Below, piece by piece: positions 1-14,661 of a DNA stretch of 64,000 bases (the stretch's first letter is position 1; every line of letters begins with the position of its first letter). The position numbers and the translations under genes are program-made. Origin of the DNA: Caprimulgus europaeus (Eukaryota; Chordata; Aves; Caprimulgiformes; Caprimulgidae); NCBI GenBank assembly GCA_907165065.1, contig OU015533.1, positions 29,218,578 to 29,282,577 of the forward strand, read 5' to 3'. The notes under the pieces are model-generated. The model ran no database searches. It worked only from the letters and a program-made list of their open reading frames with translations, and was not told the DNA's origin.

Positions 1-755
1 GATACAAGCTAACTTTTGAAACCTTTGTATAGTCAGAAAAGTCAGTGTCTAGTCAAGACAAGCTCACCATTAAATTCTGGTTTCTAAACTCATGCAGTTA
101 AAAGGGGTATGGTTGGTACACGCAGACAAGCCCAAATTACTGAAGACACTTGTTTCAAGGACTAGCTTTCATGTGCTGAAGCACTGCATGTCACACCAAA
201 GAAACAAACCTCTGGGGATAAGGAAACAAATAAACAAAAAATTAAACAGTAGAAGATAGTTTTTAATTATTTTTCCTGATGCTAATGACAGGAAACATGG
301 AAAAGAGCACTCCCAAAATACAGGCACTCAAAGAAAAGACTGTAATCAACTTGCTTAATATTTTGCATTACACACCTGAGGATGATGACTACAATTATGC
401 TCTAAAGGCCATCTTAACTCCTCACCCCACATATATACCCCAGGTGCCCAGGTTAAAACATCTCACAAGACACAGCAGGTAGCATGAGCAGAAAACATTC
501 AGTTCTTTGGGTCACCAGCAAGCCTCACCCACCAACCAGCTGTTCCAGGGGTAAGGGCAGAGCCGGGCTGCGCGGGGGCTTCCCCATCCACGCTGTCGCT
601 CTCTGCCACAGGTACAGTAAGCACTTCCACCCTGGATTTTTAGAGTGCACACTTTTTCTGAATCAGACATGCTTTAAGGGCAGGAAATAAGCACAAATAG
701 TATCTTGGCATTTGGGACTAATAAGGAAGGAACAGAGACAAATCTAATCTCATCT

Positions 756-771
756 AAAAAAAAAAAAAAAA
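756..771. repeat. Poly(A) run
   Basis: Sixteen A in a row lie in intron DNA. No target-site duplication or retrocopy sequence was recognised to its left, so it is treated as simple sequence. Confidence 0.7.
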
Positions 772-835
772 TTAAGGCTTCACATTGGCAGAATTTACCA
801 GTAAAGAGGTTTTTTCCTCTACATTTTCACCTTTT

Positions 836-861
836 TTTTGAAAGACGTTAGTCTTTCAAAA
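836..861. repeat. Perfect 11-bp inverted repeat, 4-base loop
   Basis: TTTTGAAAGAC and GTCTTTCAAAA flank a GTTA loop, with every base of the two arms pairing. It could form a hairpin in the intron RNA on either strand. No terminator-like or miRNA-like extension was seen beyond the arms. Confidence 0.8.
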
Positions 862-1247
862 GCACAAAGTGGTATATACATTTATTGTAACAAATATTAG
901 TTAGCTGGTTTAGATGTCTCTACAAAAAAAACTATGATCAAGAACTATGTCAGCCACCACTGAGAACGTTATCATTTATGAACTGAATAAGGTATGTTTT
1001 TCTTTTTAATTTGAACTATAAACATTAGAAAGCAATATAACTTGCAGTAAACATTTAAAAAGCAACTTTAAAGAAATACAGATCAGGTTTATTAATTAAT
1101 GTAATTCTTTTCTAGAAAACTGGTTCTAATTTGTGAAAATTAAATTATAATATGGAAAAACACTCATGTTTGCATATGTGTTATTAAAATTATGTTTCCT
1201 CATAAAAAAATACAGTGTTGTACAGAATACTGGATACTTTAAATAAG

Positions 1248-1266
1248 CCATACATACATACATACA
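1248..1266. repeat. Short (CATA)n microsatellite
   Basis: About four tandem copies of the tetranucleotide CATA lie in AT-rich intron DNA. This is a simple repeat with no other feature beside it. Confidence 0.75.
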
Positions 1267-4200
1267 AAGTAGGTTACCCATTCTTTTTAATAGATTTGTA
1301 TAATGGAAATCCTATTTGCAATCTCTCTCTAAATAAGAGAGCCTGATCCGAACCTGAATTGCTTGACATGGTGATAAGCCAGATAAGAAAATTTCTGGTG
1401 ATTAAAATACAAATCCTTCCAATGTCAAATGAATTTAAGTCAAATTTTTTTGCTAAACGGTTTTAGAACAGACATGTCTTTTTCCTTTTACATACACACA
1501 GCTATCAAAAAAGGGAAAAACCCACAAGCAGAGTGAAAACACACAACTCATAACTGTATATGTGTTTTAGAGTCTTCAGGCAAGATACAATTTATTCTAC
1601 AATATTCACTAAACACATTTACAGGATCAGACAGGTTTTTGGAATCTCTGAGACAAACTAATACTGCAATCAAAGGATTAGCAAACCAGCTGCCTATGTG
1701 CCATTACAGCTGATTACCATAGCCTGTAGACAGCTAGCTCACTTGGAAAGAGCTTTCAGGAACAGTCCGCTGTTGCTGAAGAGAAGGGTATAGCAGGATA
1801 ATGTGATATTAACTCATTATTTATTATACATTAAAAATCAAACTTATGGAATATAAATTGCATGTGGTTTTAGAAAATATTAAGTTATAAACCACATTTA
1901 CAATAAAACCTGTAAAAGAAAAAGTGAAGAGAATTACAGAACACTTCCTTTTAGGCCTAAGGATGCTGTGCAGTGAAGGTTTGACTTTTCAATCTTCTCC
2001 CCAAATCTGACTAAAAACTAAACCGATGCCAAAATTCATGTCTTATCAGATGCTAGGATAAAATCACAGAAAAATTGAACAATTTGGAAGTTACAGATTT
2101 ATCTTCAAAACATTTTCAAATAGCTTTTCAATTCGCATGTAGAAAAACTTGCAAAATATAAGCTTCCAATACTCCTCAATAAAAGAAGTGACTTTGTTAT
2201 TAAAGAGTGTTTAAATAGTTTGTTATGGCCAAACACTTTCCTTCTTAAGGCTATGAGAAAGAATTATTGTTCCAACTGGAGACTGAGCTACTAGCAAACA
2301 GGAAAGCAGCAGAACCTAGCATTTAACAAGATCCTGCAGTGCTTACAGCACTGCTTACCAAAAAACAGGAATCATTTTTAGTTTTCTACTAACATGCCGG
2401 CATCACGTTCTTCGAACATCTTTAAGAGTTGCACTACTGGTAATGGGAGAACATTTGCTTCACTCCAACTTGATACAACTATAAAGGAAAATCAAGATTT
2501 ATTAACTATAAAGAAAATTCAGATGTGGAAGGAAATTACAGTACTGACTCACTCATCTGGTAAAACCACTCCTTTCAGATGACACTGAAGCAAACTCAAG
2601 ACTAGTAACCAGTTGAGTTCATCCCTCTGGCAGTTGGTAAAAGAAATTATTTTAGTGGACAGACTATCTTACTATCAGAAGTGTGAATGTGACTTTCTAT
2701 GATTCTGTGGTTTTTTTGCCGCATATGGTTTGCTTTGACTAAGACTGGCTTGGTCTATGTCATTTGGAATGATACATTGAATTCTAGGATTCCTGTACAG
2801 GGAGAAAAACAGGATCATCTTGATCGCAGTTTCCAGCTATTGATATGGCCTCTGTATCTCAGAAAAGGAAGCCAACATCAGAATTTCACAGCCAGTCAAG
2901 AGAGGAACAACTGCCTAAGGGTAACTACAGAAGTATAAATATGCACCAGTTATTCAAAGCATGGTTTTCCAGAAAGCTTTTAGATTACATAGATTATTCC
3001 TCCCCTATTTGCTTCTTCTCTGGTTTGTCTTCTTTCCCTCACCTTCTGGGGATTTAAAGGTCTTTGAACATCCTCTGTAGGAGATAAAACAACTGCTGTT
3101 CCGTTTTGAAATGCTCTCACTGAGGCAGGGTAGTTAAAGAAAAGAAGCTTACCAGAGTTTTATCTGCAGCTCCTTTGTTTACAACACAGTTACTCTCCAA
3201 ATCTTGCTTGCTGTCTCTATCCCATAATATTGAAAGATAAACCTCTCAGGTTCCCAAGCTTTTTTAACCCTTACATAAAAGCTCTTGAAATCCTCCATCC
3301 CTATCCAAGTAAAGACTGCTAAGAAGGTCTACACACAGGCTCATCACACTGTCTTTGGCTCAAAGCTGTATTTTCCATTACATCTTGTTTTTTCTAAATC
3401 ACAATTGCACGTCACCAAGGACAATGAGGATGAGAAAACAGGAAATACTTTGATTGATGTGGGTTTTAACGTCACCTAGTAACTGTATTATTCAGGGACC
3501 AGAAAACACTAACATAAATTAAACTGAAGAAGCTCTCAACAACAGAATCAGTTGGATTTCACAGAGGAGAAAAAAAGTAGCTCATGCTCAGCTTCATTAA
3601 TCCCTTCCCCATGCCCCCTAATTAGTATGATGCAAGTGCTCTCTGAAAACACTGGACCACAAAGATGTATCACATGGGTGTCAATGCAAATTGGAAGTAG
3701 AATCATGAAAATGTTGGCAGATATGTAAGCCTCTTCTCTGTAAAGAGAACAGAACACAAAACAAGAAAACAAAAATGCAAGCCAGGTTATCTTTGTGGGG
3801 CAAACAACAAAGGAAAATTAAGAAAGTCCAACAGCGGAAGCGTGCAACTGTTGCCATCAGTGACAGCAAGCCAGTGACCACCAGTTACAGAGGGAAAGGA
3901 GCATTCCATGGATGACAGACAAGGTATTTAATTCAGTCATGACTAAGCCTTCTTTACCCAATGAATGAATACATAAACTATAGAAGAAAGTCTTCCAGCA
4001 GAAAGCCACCATTCCCTTCAGCTGAAGCTCTTTGAATTCAATAAAAAGCCATGTAAGGAAGCATAGGAAAAATGTAAATAAAGTCTTAAACAAAAATAAT
4101 TGCTCTTTCTGTATGAAAATTAAGTTTGAGGTTATTTTCAACATTACAGAAGAATGTTAACAAGACACAACAGTTTGCAGACTTTGCAAAATTACTAACC

Positions 4201-6972
4201 TGTAACTGGAAAATACAGACAGTGTAAGTACGATGAAATTCAGCAATTTCTGAATATACTGAGTAGAGTTTACTCATAAAATATCACCTTTAAAATAGTA
4301 GTATTTGGACTTTAAAAGCAACTGAAACAGGGAGTGCAGAATCTGTCCCACAACACAAAGTCATAGGTATGTTTTCCCCAGTGCAGAGTTAATTTTTATG
4401 CTCCCTTCAACGTTCCTTTTGCACCCCTCAAGCAGTAAGGTCTGTCTGTCCTGCTGTTTCTCCCTTTAATGCTTAAATTCATTGTGCTTCCCATCTTACC
4501 TTTCAAAGTCCTACAGCATTCAGTCTCCCGCTGATTTTTTTCAAGCTGCTTATCATTTTCTTGCCTGTTCCTCCCATGATGTATTTGATGGCAGATGCCA
4601 GTTTCTCCCACAAGCACCAACACACCTTTTCTAGGTCTCGCTCTATACATACAGCACGGTTCCTATGAGCAGCTGCCAAGTCACAAAGACACTCTCTCCT
4701 TTTCATTCAAGCTTGTACTGAAATTAATTTCAACCACAATTAACTCCACAATGAAGAAATGTGTTTGCCTTTTTTTAACCATGAAAAAAGTATCAACAAA
4801 ACCCCCATACTAACACATGCACTAAGCTGACGCACTACGCAGCTCCACTGAGGCCATCTTTTGCATTCTTCAACCTGTGGCCTCACCTCCACACTTTGGC
4901 GTTTTTTGCCCTCAGTCATTACACTGTGTCTTGATTATGACTATAAATAAACTGAGACAGGAACCAACTCATGCTTTCATCCATATATGTCCGAAAAATA
5001 TTAAAATAAGAAAGAATAAGACTGTCCTAGTTACTGTCATGTTGCCTATTACTGCAATGTGCTTATCAAAGTCCCCATTCAGGGGAAGTCATTTGTTCTC
5101 TCATTTCATGGGATAACACTTGTGCAACTCCAGAATTAGGGGGGAAGGAAGATGCGGACTTTCTAGAGATCTATCAGGGCTATGGCAACATGACTGGCAC
5201 TAACACCCCTGTGGCAGACCCTGCTGGTGACCCCGTTCACCACACACACCAACAGAACAGCAAGAGCTTGGGCTTATACGCATTCACCAACGCACGGGCA
5301 CGGCGCTGCAGTGAGATTGACGGCAGCGGAGATTTCTCCTGCTTTGGTTTGTTCCTACCTGCACAAAAATTTGGCAGTCCCCTCCTTATCCTGGTCTGCT
5401 CTGTAACCCAGAGACACCAGATGGTGAGAGAGCAATAGTTCTTTTTCTAGGCTCTGTCCTCCTCTCCCACCCATCATAAAACACTGGTCCCTTACTATTT
5501 GCAACCAGACCTGACAGAAAAGTAATGACCTCATGGATACTGATTTCCTAAGAGTTCAATGAAAGCATGCTGGCTGGAGGGAAGAGACACCAGAACTGCT
5601 CCAACAGAAAGAAAAGGTGCTTATGAGACACAAGGGCTTTTACAGCAGAAAGATTACTTAAAAGCACCTCCTACTTAATACCAGCACTGCAGCTCTCAGA
5701 GGACCTCTGGCAAGCATGATGCTCCCAATTCTGCCAGAGCTTGTCCCATCACCAGATACAATTCACATTTCTCACTTCTGTAACTTTTTAGTATACACAT
5801 GTAACCACTTACACTTTACTTAAATTGTACTAAAGCTGTTAAATCCCAGTCAAGTGCCAAACAGCAGTGTCACACTCAGAGATGATGTCAGGGCAGAAGC
5901 TGAGAAACACTGTGGAGGTCTCTGCTCCTTTTCAGCGCAGCCAACCAGCTTCCCAACCAAGACTAGTTGCAATGGAACAGGGAAGGAAATGGAGCAACAG
6001 GGGAGGGAAGAGGAGCAACATGCAATGTCTTGCTGTGTTTTAATCCAAAATCAGACACAAGCTCCTCACGGCAGTGTCTGTTTATAAAGCGTTACAAACA
6101 ATTGAATCCCACGGGAACTATGCACGCACACCACCTCCCGCTGAAGCATACACTAACACTAATCCTACGCTGGCACAAGCAGTATCTTAAAAGAATCAAG
6201 AATTTTGTCTATCAGAAAACAAAACTTACTCTTGGCAGTACAATGAACAGAAGAGACATTATTTTTATTTTATGCAGTTTTCTTGATATGCAAAAATTTA
6301 TTTAAAAGATTTCACACAAGTCACCATTTAAAGCTAAATAAGTGTGAGGCTGTCAATTTTTATTTTCTTAAGCTTTACTTTTTATATCTGATCAAAGAAA
6401 GTAAGCACTGAAAAACATCACTGGAAGCATCACTATGGCAACTGCAGCTCTTGAAGCTTCCTTGACGCAACACACTCAGATTCCAGATGGAACAAAATGC
6501 CACATCTATCTTGCTTTTTATAAGGTGTCCCTCTTCCCTACAAAGCCTCCAAAGACTAGCAGGGACATCTGCCACAGAATTCGTTCTTGCAAAGACCACA
6601 CAGACTTGGACCTGTTTTTGCAGTTCTGAAAACAAATTAAACAACCAATATCATGACATCTGCACCCAAATGCCTGTGTGAAAAGTCACCAGAACAAGAA
6701 AAGAATTACACAAGGTATTTATTGAAGCCCCTTTACCATCCAAGGGTTGACCTCATTAAAGTAAGCACAGTTTTGCCACATATTTGGCAGAGCCAGAATT
6801 CCACCCTTCACAGGAGATTTCTCTGGTAGCCCAGCTCTTTTGACTCACTACACTGCAGAGTATTTTGTAACGTTTTACCATACCTGTTACGTATCAACTC
6901 TGCCTAACTACCTGGGTGCAATTTGTAGAAATGGCTGTATATCCTCAAATCAAAGTCTTAGAAAATAATAAT

Positions 6973-7016
6973 AGTATTAATAATTTTTTTAAAGTATTAA
7001 TAATTTTTTTAAAGTA
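6973..7016. repeat. Tandem duplication of a 20-bp AT-rich unit
   Basis: The 20-base unit AGTATTAATAATTTTTTTAA occurs twice back to back with no mismatch (6973-6992 and 6993-7012). A partial third copy, AGTA, follows. It is likely a recent replication-slippage product in AT-rich intron sequence. Confidence 0.85.
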
Positions 7017-10000
7017 ATATTTAATTGGTGATTAAAGTTGATTCTCATCTAATCCAGGGTTGGTTTACTCTCTAGGAAAAGAAAGAAGACTGGAGTAAAG
7101 TTACCCTTGGCTTGTATTTTTTATACTGCAATCTATGGATGAATGAAAAATCATTGTGAATTTTGTTCATTGTTTCCACTGGTCTGCATGAAATTCAACA
7201 TTCTGAAAGCAAGACCAATCAAATTATTGTTTCAGCTACCACTATGAACTATAAAACTGCCATTATAATAAAACTAACACTCCATCAGAATGTGATATCA
7301 AGAAAATTCCTGACAGATTCTCTGTCTTGGCCCCTTCTCTTAAAAAAAATTAAGACAATATTCATCTGGCTGTTGTCTGGCCCCTTTTTGAGTTTGCAAA
7401 AGCCATCCCTTAGTTCCAAGATGAATTTCTGGTATTTATTGCACCTTCCTTTTTGCACCTTCCCAGCCTGAATGAAATGGCAGGAGTACAGTGCAAGGAA
7501 AAACAAGCTATTTACCATTTCTCACAGCAGGCACAGATGCCAGCATTTACATGATTCTTGCTTTTCAAATAGCAGTATGGTTATGTACTAGTGACATCGT
7601 TATGCCCTGGAGATTCAGCCCTTTGTCCTCCAGTTCACATAAATGAAAACAAGTACCAGTACATCAAAGAATACTGTCTCCAGTTCTTATTGCAAGTTTC
7701 TGCTATAGCTGACAAGTGTCTTGGTTCTTAGGAGTGGGAGAAAAAACATTTCCTAGCTGACCCCAAATACCTGGGCTTCCTCAGCATACCTCTGGAAGAA
7801 TTCAAGAACAGGAAAATGGGGACAGTATAAATTCTCTTTCTGAAAAGAGAATAAATAATAGAGTGAAATATACAGGTCAAGTAATTAATTAGTATTGTCC
7901 AGGCCATATCTGAAAAATACTGGATGGAAGGCACATCTGCATTTCCCTTCCAGAGCCCTGGGCCTTAACATTCAGAACAACCTCAGTTGCCAGTTAGCTG
8001 GAGTGCCTATAAAGTCCATCTATTGCAGTGAGGAATCTGACAGTCACTAGTGGGGAAAGTGCAATGAAAAGATTTAAGTTGCCGTGGTCATTTGACAAAT
8101 GTGCAAGAAGTAATTCTTTTTCTTGCATAATAATTTTTCATTTGTAAACATCATAATTGAGGGAGTGTCTGCAATTTCTGATGGGTGCCCTATGATATGA
8201 AGCTCAGGTCTGAGAAAAACTTCAAGCTGTATCAATATCTGACCCGCAGGCAATTAAGAGACCAGCATCAACAGCAGTAACAACTGCAGGAACGTTTCTT
8301 AAATTGTTGTCTGAATTCTTAAATCAAATAGCTAAACAAAAATTCCTTTCTAAATTATACACATGGCGCTTTAGTTATTACTAAATGCAAATCTAGACAT
8401 GTAAATTTGATTACACATCTCTGGCATGCCATCAAGGCACAGAAAAATGTCACATACACCTGTCTGCCTAACTTTAACTAGAGATGATTCAACTCTTAAT
8501 TATTCAGAATCTTTAAAACTTTTTTTTTTTTTTGTGATCACAAGAAGTTCAAGGAAATCACTGTTCACCTGCAGATATTTTGTGAAAAAAAGTAAAACTT
8601 TAATGAAATTTCTTCCTTCTAAATCTCTCAGCTACTTTTAGGTATAAAGATGGCATGCAGGACCTACGGCTGTAGAGTTTCCAGGTCACAAAAAATGGCT
8701 CTAAGGACCTTCAGCACAATTTAGATTATGTCAAGGAAAGCTACAGTCTTCTAAGCTATCAAACAGATATTTTGAGACAAACATGAAAGATGTATGTAAT
8801 TTTCAAGCTTAGGGAAAACAAAACAACAACAAAAGCTTCTGTGACTATTTTTACTTTTATTTTGTACTTCACCCATTCTACCATTACTAAACAAATAAGT
8901 TGCAGTAGTCAGTGATACTTTTCCTACATTCAGTTATCAATAACTACGGAACATCTGTAGCATTAACATACTAAATATTCAAAGGAACTTACCTTTTTAG
9001 ACTGGAGGGAGAAAAAAAAAAAAAGGTTTACAGCTGGTCAGCAACATTTCCAATTTTTAGCTTTTGACTATTCTGTTTTAAATACTTGCAGAACTACCAT
9101 TTCTTGTGAAAGAAATCTAGAGAGAGTAGTAGCCATCAGTACATGCTCCTCTCTCTGAGGCTAGCACCTCTTAAAAATTAAAGCAATATTCTCCAAGAAA
9201 TCGTGACCAACTCCCTCTAGGTCAGGTACCAGCTACATGTTGATGTGCCAGCTGACTACTCAGTGTTCATCCCTCTCTACACTCCTTTCTCCCCATATTC
9301 CTAAAATGTGCCAGCAAAAGACAGTACCACCGCACTGACTCAACATCAGTTTGTGCAATCCTTTTAGCAATTCTAAATCCCTTTGAGAAAGCAATCAAGA
9401 AGCACATTTTCTTTCAGACAACAGAGACAATTTATCTGCATTGTAAAACAAATGTTGTTTTAACAGCTAACTGTAACCACTCGGCAGAACTGCCACTTGC
9501 ATTGCCCCGCTCCCCAGAAAACGGTTAACAGTGCAAGGGACAGGCTGCTTCCCTCCTGCATAGTCAACCCAGCCCACCGGGTTGATGTGTGATGTTTTCA
9601 GACAATATAGGACTATTCAGATCCCCATTCTGGCCTGCTTCTTTATGTCTCTATTAACTGATGTGCAGCTGTACAAACAGCAGTGTCTCACCAGCATACA
9701 GTCTCCTCTGCTACAATTTATCTCATTCAATAGCACTTCCATGAGCTTAAATAAGCCCAGCATCTGAAAAACAGTAACAAATACATTCAAGACACAGTCC
9801 CTGCTATACAAAAAGATAACTACAGATCTCAAACAGTAAATTACATGACAGTCTGTCTACTGCACCTCCACAAAGGGGTTTTGCTGAAGTCACAAGTCCT
9901 GGGGAGTCTGAGGGTCCATGTGCTAGTTTCATGAATATTCTGGGTCATTATCAGGTTCTGTTCTCAAAACAGAAAACAGCACTGTATAACTTTTGCCATA

Positions 10001-10757
10001 TACCCAGTACAACCATCAACAAAAGCCACCATTTATTTCTTCGGGTAAAAGGTTTTCCCAGCTGTGCTAAGAATGCCATCATTTTCCTAAATAAACACTT
10101 AACCTGATGAGGAGACTGTAACTTCTACAGAAAAGTCTGGAAAAGAGTTGTTTTTGCAAATCTGCAAAACAAGCCAGCAAACATGAGCACATAGGACCTC
10201 TCACGGCTGACAGCCCTGGCTGGCAGCAGGTAGTAACTCATTTTCGTGCTTCCTGCTGCCTGCTCTGCAATCTTTTTGGGCACTTTTGATTAAAAATACA
10301 AGAGAAAGACAGGAGAGACAGATCCAGACACATCCATGTAACTCACTGATCCAATCCACTGCGAAAACCAACTGACATTACAATGGCTCAGCAACACTAA
10401 ATTATTCTGGGTTGCCTTTACACAGATATCTCAGGGCAGTTTTGCATCTTAGCTGTTCAAAACATTCAGCAAGGTAGCACTTAAATGAAAAGCTTTTTAT
10501 ATGGGTGCTGTTGAGAGCTACTGTGTTTTTTAGAAAGCCTTAAGTCTTATCCAGATCAAGATCAAAATCAAAGGTTAAATACAGAAGGAAAATGTGGCAG
10601 AGCTGAAAATCCTTCTGTCTAGCAGAACTTCATTTCAGAAAGTGTTCTTTTCTGATTTCCTTAAACACAGTTGCCTCAGTTATTTAATATTTAAGAAAAG
10701 TTACAAATTACCTGGAGTTTTCCCCATAACTGATAGAGAATATACTGTTAACATAAG

Positions 10758-10776
10758 AAAAAAAAAAAAAAAAAAA
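10758..10776. repeat. Poly(A) run
   Basis: Nineteen A in a row, which is the longest pure homopolymer noticed in the left half. The DNA to its left was not recognised as a retrocopy of any gene. Confidence 0.7.
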
Positions 10777-13700
10777 GCTTTATGCCTTATGTAAGTTATT
10801 ATTTCAATCATTTATAGTTTAAGAAAATTATATTATTGGATTGAAAGGATTTAAATATTTATTTTTAGGGAATAATTTACAGCTTGCAAAGAATGGGAAA
10901 TGTGACGTGGCGATGCTTATACCTTTACTGTGTGTTATTTCTCATTTGATTTAGAATATAGCACAAAAGAAATAAATTTTGCTGAGAGTACGGGAAGACC
11001 TTTGAACGTCCTGTAACAGTTATTGTGTCTCAGTAACGCAAAGGAAAAAGGCGAGGGACAGGAGGGAACACATTCAACTTTTGCAACCGCTAGCAGAAGT
11101 TACCGCCTAAGTTTATTTCCAAGAACTTAGCTAACCCCCTCAGCACAATAAAACACACAGCTGATGGGTGAAGCAGTCTTTTCTTTCTTCCCCTCCCTTT
11201 TGAAGGGCTTCTCTTCACTGGGAGAGAATATTCTGAGGCTCCCCTGCCCCGAGTGCCTGGCTCTGGTCCAGGCTGCACTTAATGAGGTCCTGGCAACTCC
11301 CTGGCACTGCAGCCGCCTCTCCAGCATCGCAAACAGCCTTCATCAAACAGACAAGAACCGCGGGCAAAGCCGCGCCTGACAGCAGGGCTTTTACTTCCAA
11401 AATAAAGAGACAAACAGACATTCTAGAGTATCGCATTTCCCAGACTGGATCCGAGCTAATCCAATGTCACTTCAACTCTTCTCCAAGAAAAGCGAGTGCT
11501 AATACGTTATAACAATTAACAAAGTTTGCATATAGTGCTATTCAAGTCAGCTAACATTTGATGCCAAAGAAACCCTTAACCCTTCTAATTTCAGTTGTCA
11601 GAAATCCAGCTACCTAATTAATATTTGGAGGGAAAAAAATTAAATCAGTAGCAGTCAAGTTCTGATTTCTTTTCTAAGCATCACTGACAGGGCAAATCAC
11701 TATGATAGGAATCAAGTTCCCCAAGACAGAAGGGATTACTCCTTGAAACAAGTATTAAAGTTCTCAACTAAAGAAAAATCACAATAATATGTTAGTCATG
11801 CTACTCATTACAATTTGCTTGAGAATGTAATGTCCACTCATACTTCCATGTTTTTTAAATTACAATAATTTTCATGCTTCATATCCATATTTTAGATTAC
11901 TTCCTTTTCTGACTGACTACAAGTTTGTTTAAAAAAAAAAAATTACAGTAAAAAAAAAAATTAGCCAGAATATAACTAATTGTGCACAGAAAGTGCTCTC
12001 TCTTATCTAGTTACAGAGTGGGATTTTCCTGTTCGGGTTAGGGGTTTATTTACTTAGAAAGAAATATCACTTTTCTCTACAATAATTTGCAAACTTTATT
12101 AAAATCAATATTTAATTGAGTTTGACCTACTATCATATTACAGGATATAACCCAAATCCTTGCCAACAAGGCCCAAAATATTTCCTTTCAAAAAGGCCAC
12201 TCGTGCACAGGAGACACGCTGCATGAAACCATATATCCAAATCCCACTGGCAGCCAAGTTAACTTTAGTAATTTATCAGCAATGGACCAGCGAAGGATCC
12301 TGTCTCCTCGGGCTCAAGGCCAGCACTGTCCAAGCTCAAAACTAACATGTAGGAAGTTTATTCCCTTTACCGCTGGTAACTCCCTTCACCATCCCATGTT
12401 GAAAGCAGTTCTCAGCCCCGGTGTTTCGTTTTACACCTAAATTATATACACACACACTAAGTATACAGTATTTAGCAAAGGCACTTACTCTTTCAAGCTT
12501 ACATTAAAAGACATTCTGTTTGTAATATCTAATGAACATACCAAGTAAATCCTAGGTTAGGACCAGCAGTTGCTTTCTCCACCCAGGCAAGTCTTGTCCA
12601 AATGGAGCAAGCTTTTCCCAAAGGCAAGGGAGAAGGTTACTGCCTGATCACGTACAACTGAACAGGGGAACTAGATTCACGTTCCACATCGTTATTAAAT
12701 AAATACAGCAAGAGTCTGTACCTAATAAAAGATGCGTATGAGCTTTAGCAAACAGTGATAACACCCAATGCCTCCCCACTGCTGGGAGAGATGGAAGTGG
12801 GATGCAGGTCTCTCCAGCTGACGCTTGGCAAGAAGACTTTGCTTCCTATGAAAGGCATTTCATAGCAGGTTGCTCAATGAAGCATTGCATTTGGGTAATT
12901 TTGCAAAGGCAAAACATTTAATTAGATACAGTAGTAACAGCACAAACAGGGTGTGGGAAATCTGAACAGCAAACAAGGAGCATGGACAAGAATACAAGAA
13001 GGGAGAGCAAAGGGTTCAAGAAAAGAGATGCCAGAAGGAAGCAGAGAAGGAGTCCATCTGCCCAAAAGTGGTAAAGCACTGTTGAGGTCACCATTGCTGT
13101 GACAATCCATTCCTACATTAATCACAAATTATATTCCAATTTGTGCATAACAGTGCTATCAGCTGAAATGTAGAACTACATTTCTACCTAAATAATGATT
13201 TTGTGTATTAGGTATTTCTAATTTTAAATTGAATTAGCAACCCACTGTACAGTATTGAAGAAAAGGTTTGCACTAACATCATCATCTCACTTCGTTAATT
13301 TCAGACTATGAAATATATACAAATTAACATCTCTGAAATGCAAAAATAAGGATTTATATGTAAGGATATTTCAGAAGAGACACTGATCCTGCATAATTAA
13401 ACAGCATGGAGGAGACAGGAATGTTTGCCTTTCTTAACAATATCCAGCAACCTGTAATTTAGCAAGCTGCTATCATGAAAAACCTGTTATTCCATTTATC
13501 ATATTCTCACCAAACTGGTCTAAAATTTTAGTCTGGATTTCATCTAAATCTGCCTTTGTAACGGTGCAGCTGAACACAGTTCCATAATCACACCACTGAA
13601 TATTTGCTATGCAGGCTGTATTTTGAGAAAGAAGGAGGTGAAAGACCCTTTCCTTTAGATACACTAAAGTAGCCTTGAATCGCACGGAGGGACCGAGAGT

Positions 13701-13811
13701 GAAAAGGCATCAACAATGCCCACATCAGGGTAATGAAGCAGAAAAGCAGCAGGATCAGCAGCAGCAGAGCAAAGGAGCTGGAGGAAACCTGACCTCCTCC
13801 AGTGCAGGCAG

Positions 13812-13861
13812 GATGGCACCTACGTGACAACATGGTGATGGCACCTACGTGACAACACGGT
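13812..13861. repeat. Tandem duplication of a 25-bp unit carrying TACGTGAC
   Basis: Two adjacent 25-base copies (13812-13836 and 13837-13861) differ at a single base (CATGGT versus CACGGT). Each contains CTACGTGAC, which has an ACGTG core (13822-13826 and 13847-13851) like that bound by HIF or bHLH factors. The duplication is plain in the sequence; any regulatory role is inference. Confidence 0.85.
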
Positions 13862-14661
13862 GAAAAACCAAACCCTAGAGGTTAGGCTTCAGGTTAAGGC
13901 CATTCACCTTCCACATCCTCCTTCTTCACAAGGCAATTGTGTGCTCTTGAAAATTGCACTTCTTTCTTTGTACCACCACCCCTTTGCAGCACAAATCCGT
14001 TGTGTGATGTTTCACAAAAAGTAGATAAACACACAGCACTGACCTCTCAGCGTTCTTATGTATGGGCAAAATGATCAGAAGACCTTTATTTTAAGTTTTT
14101 TTCCAATGACACAACACACATCATTTACAAGGATTACCCTGCTGCTTAAAAGGCATTTCAGCTAGCTGACTGCTCAGGGTATGAGAAGGTTTCAGGCTCT
14201 TACAGGAATTGCCCTCCAGCTAGTCACTTGGTGCCAGTAACAGAGTATTTCTGAAACCCTACACTTACGTTGCATATGTTTTTGGATTATTTCCAATGCT
14301 GACTAGTTTCACATGTTAGACACACAAACAGTACAATACTTTCCAGTACAATTTAGGACTCCCCAAGTTAGAGATTAGAGCATTTTGTGTAAAAAAAACC
14401 CCAAAAAACACCTCTAAAATTTTTTCTGCCACAGATAAGTATTAAGTATTCCTCCTTTTCATCATCCTATACTATCCTGCGCATGTATCAACTATTTTTA
14501 AAAAAGCAACTGTATCAAATCACAACTTTCATAGAAAAGCAACAGGCTTTACCCAACTAAAATGCAAACATGGATGTCAAGCAATTTGAAATTTTAGATG
14601 TAATTCAATACTCTTTAATGTCATTAATCAATATTCTTTTTGGGATGGTAATGACATGAAA

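Noticed and set aside
2695..2709. TTCTATGATTCTGTG, like the CR1 terminal repeat
   Set aside because: The DNA beside it shows no other CR1 sequence; a 15-base match to a simple terminal repeat can be chance.
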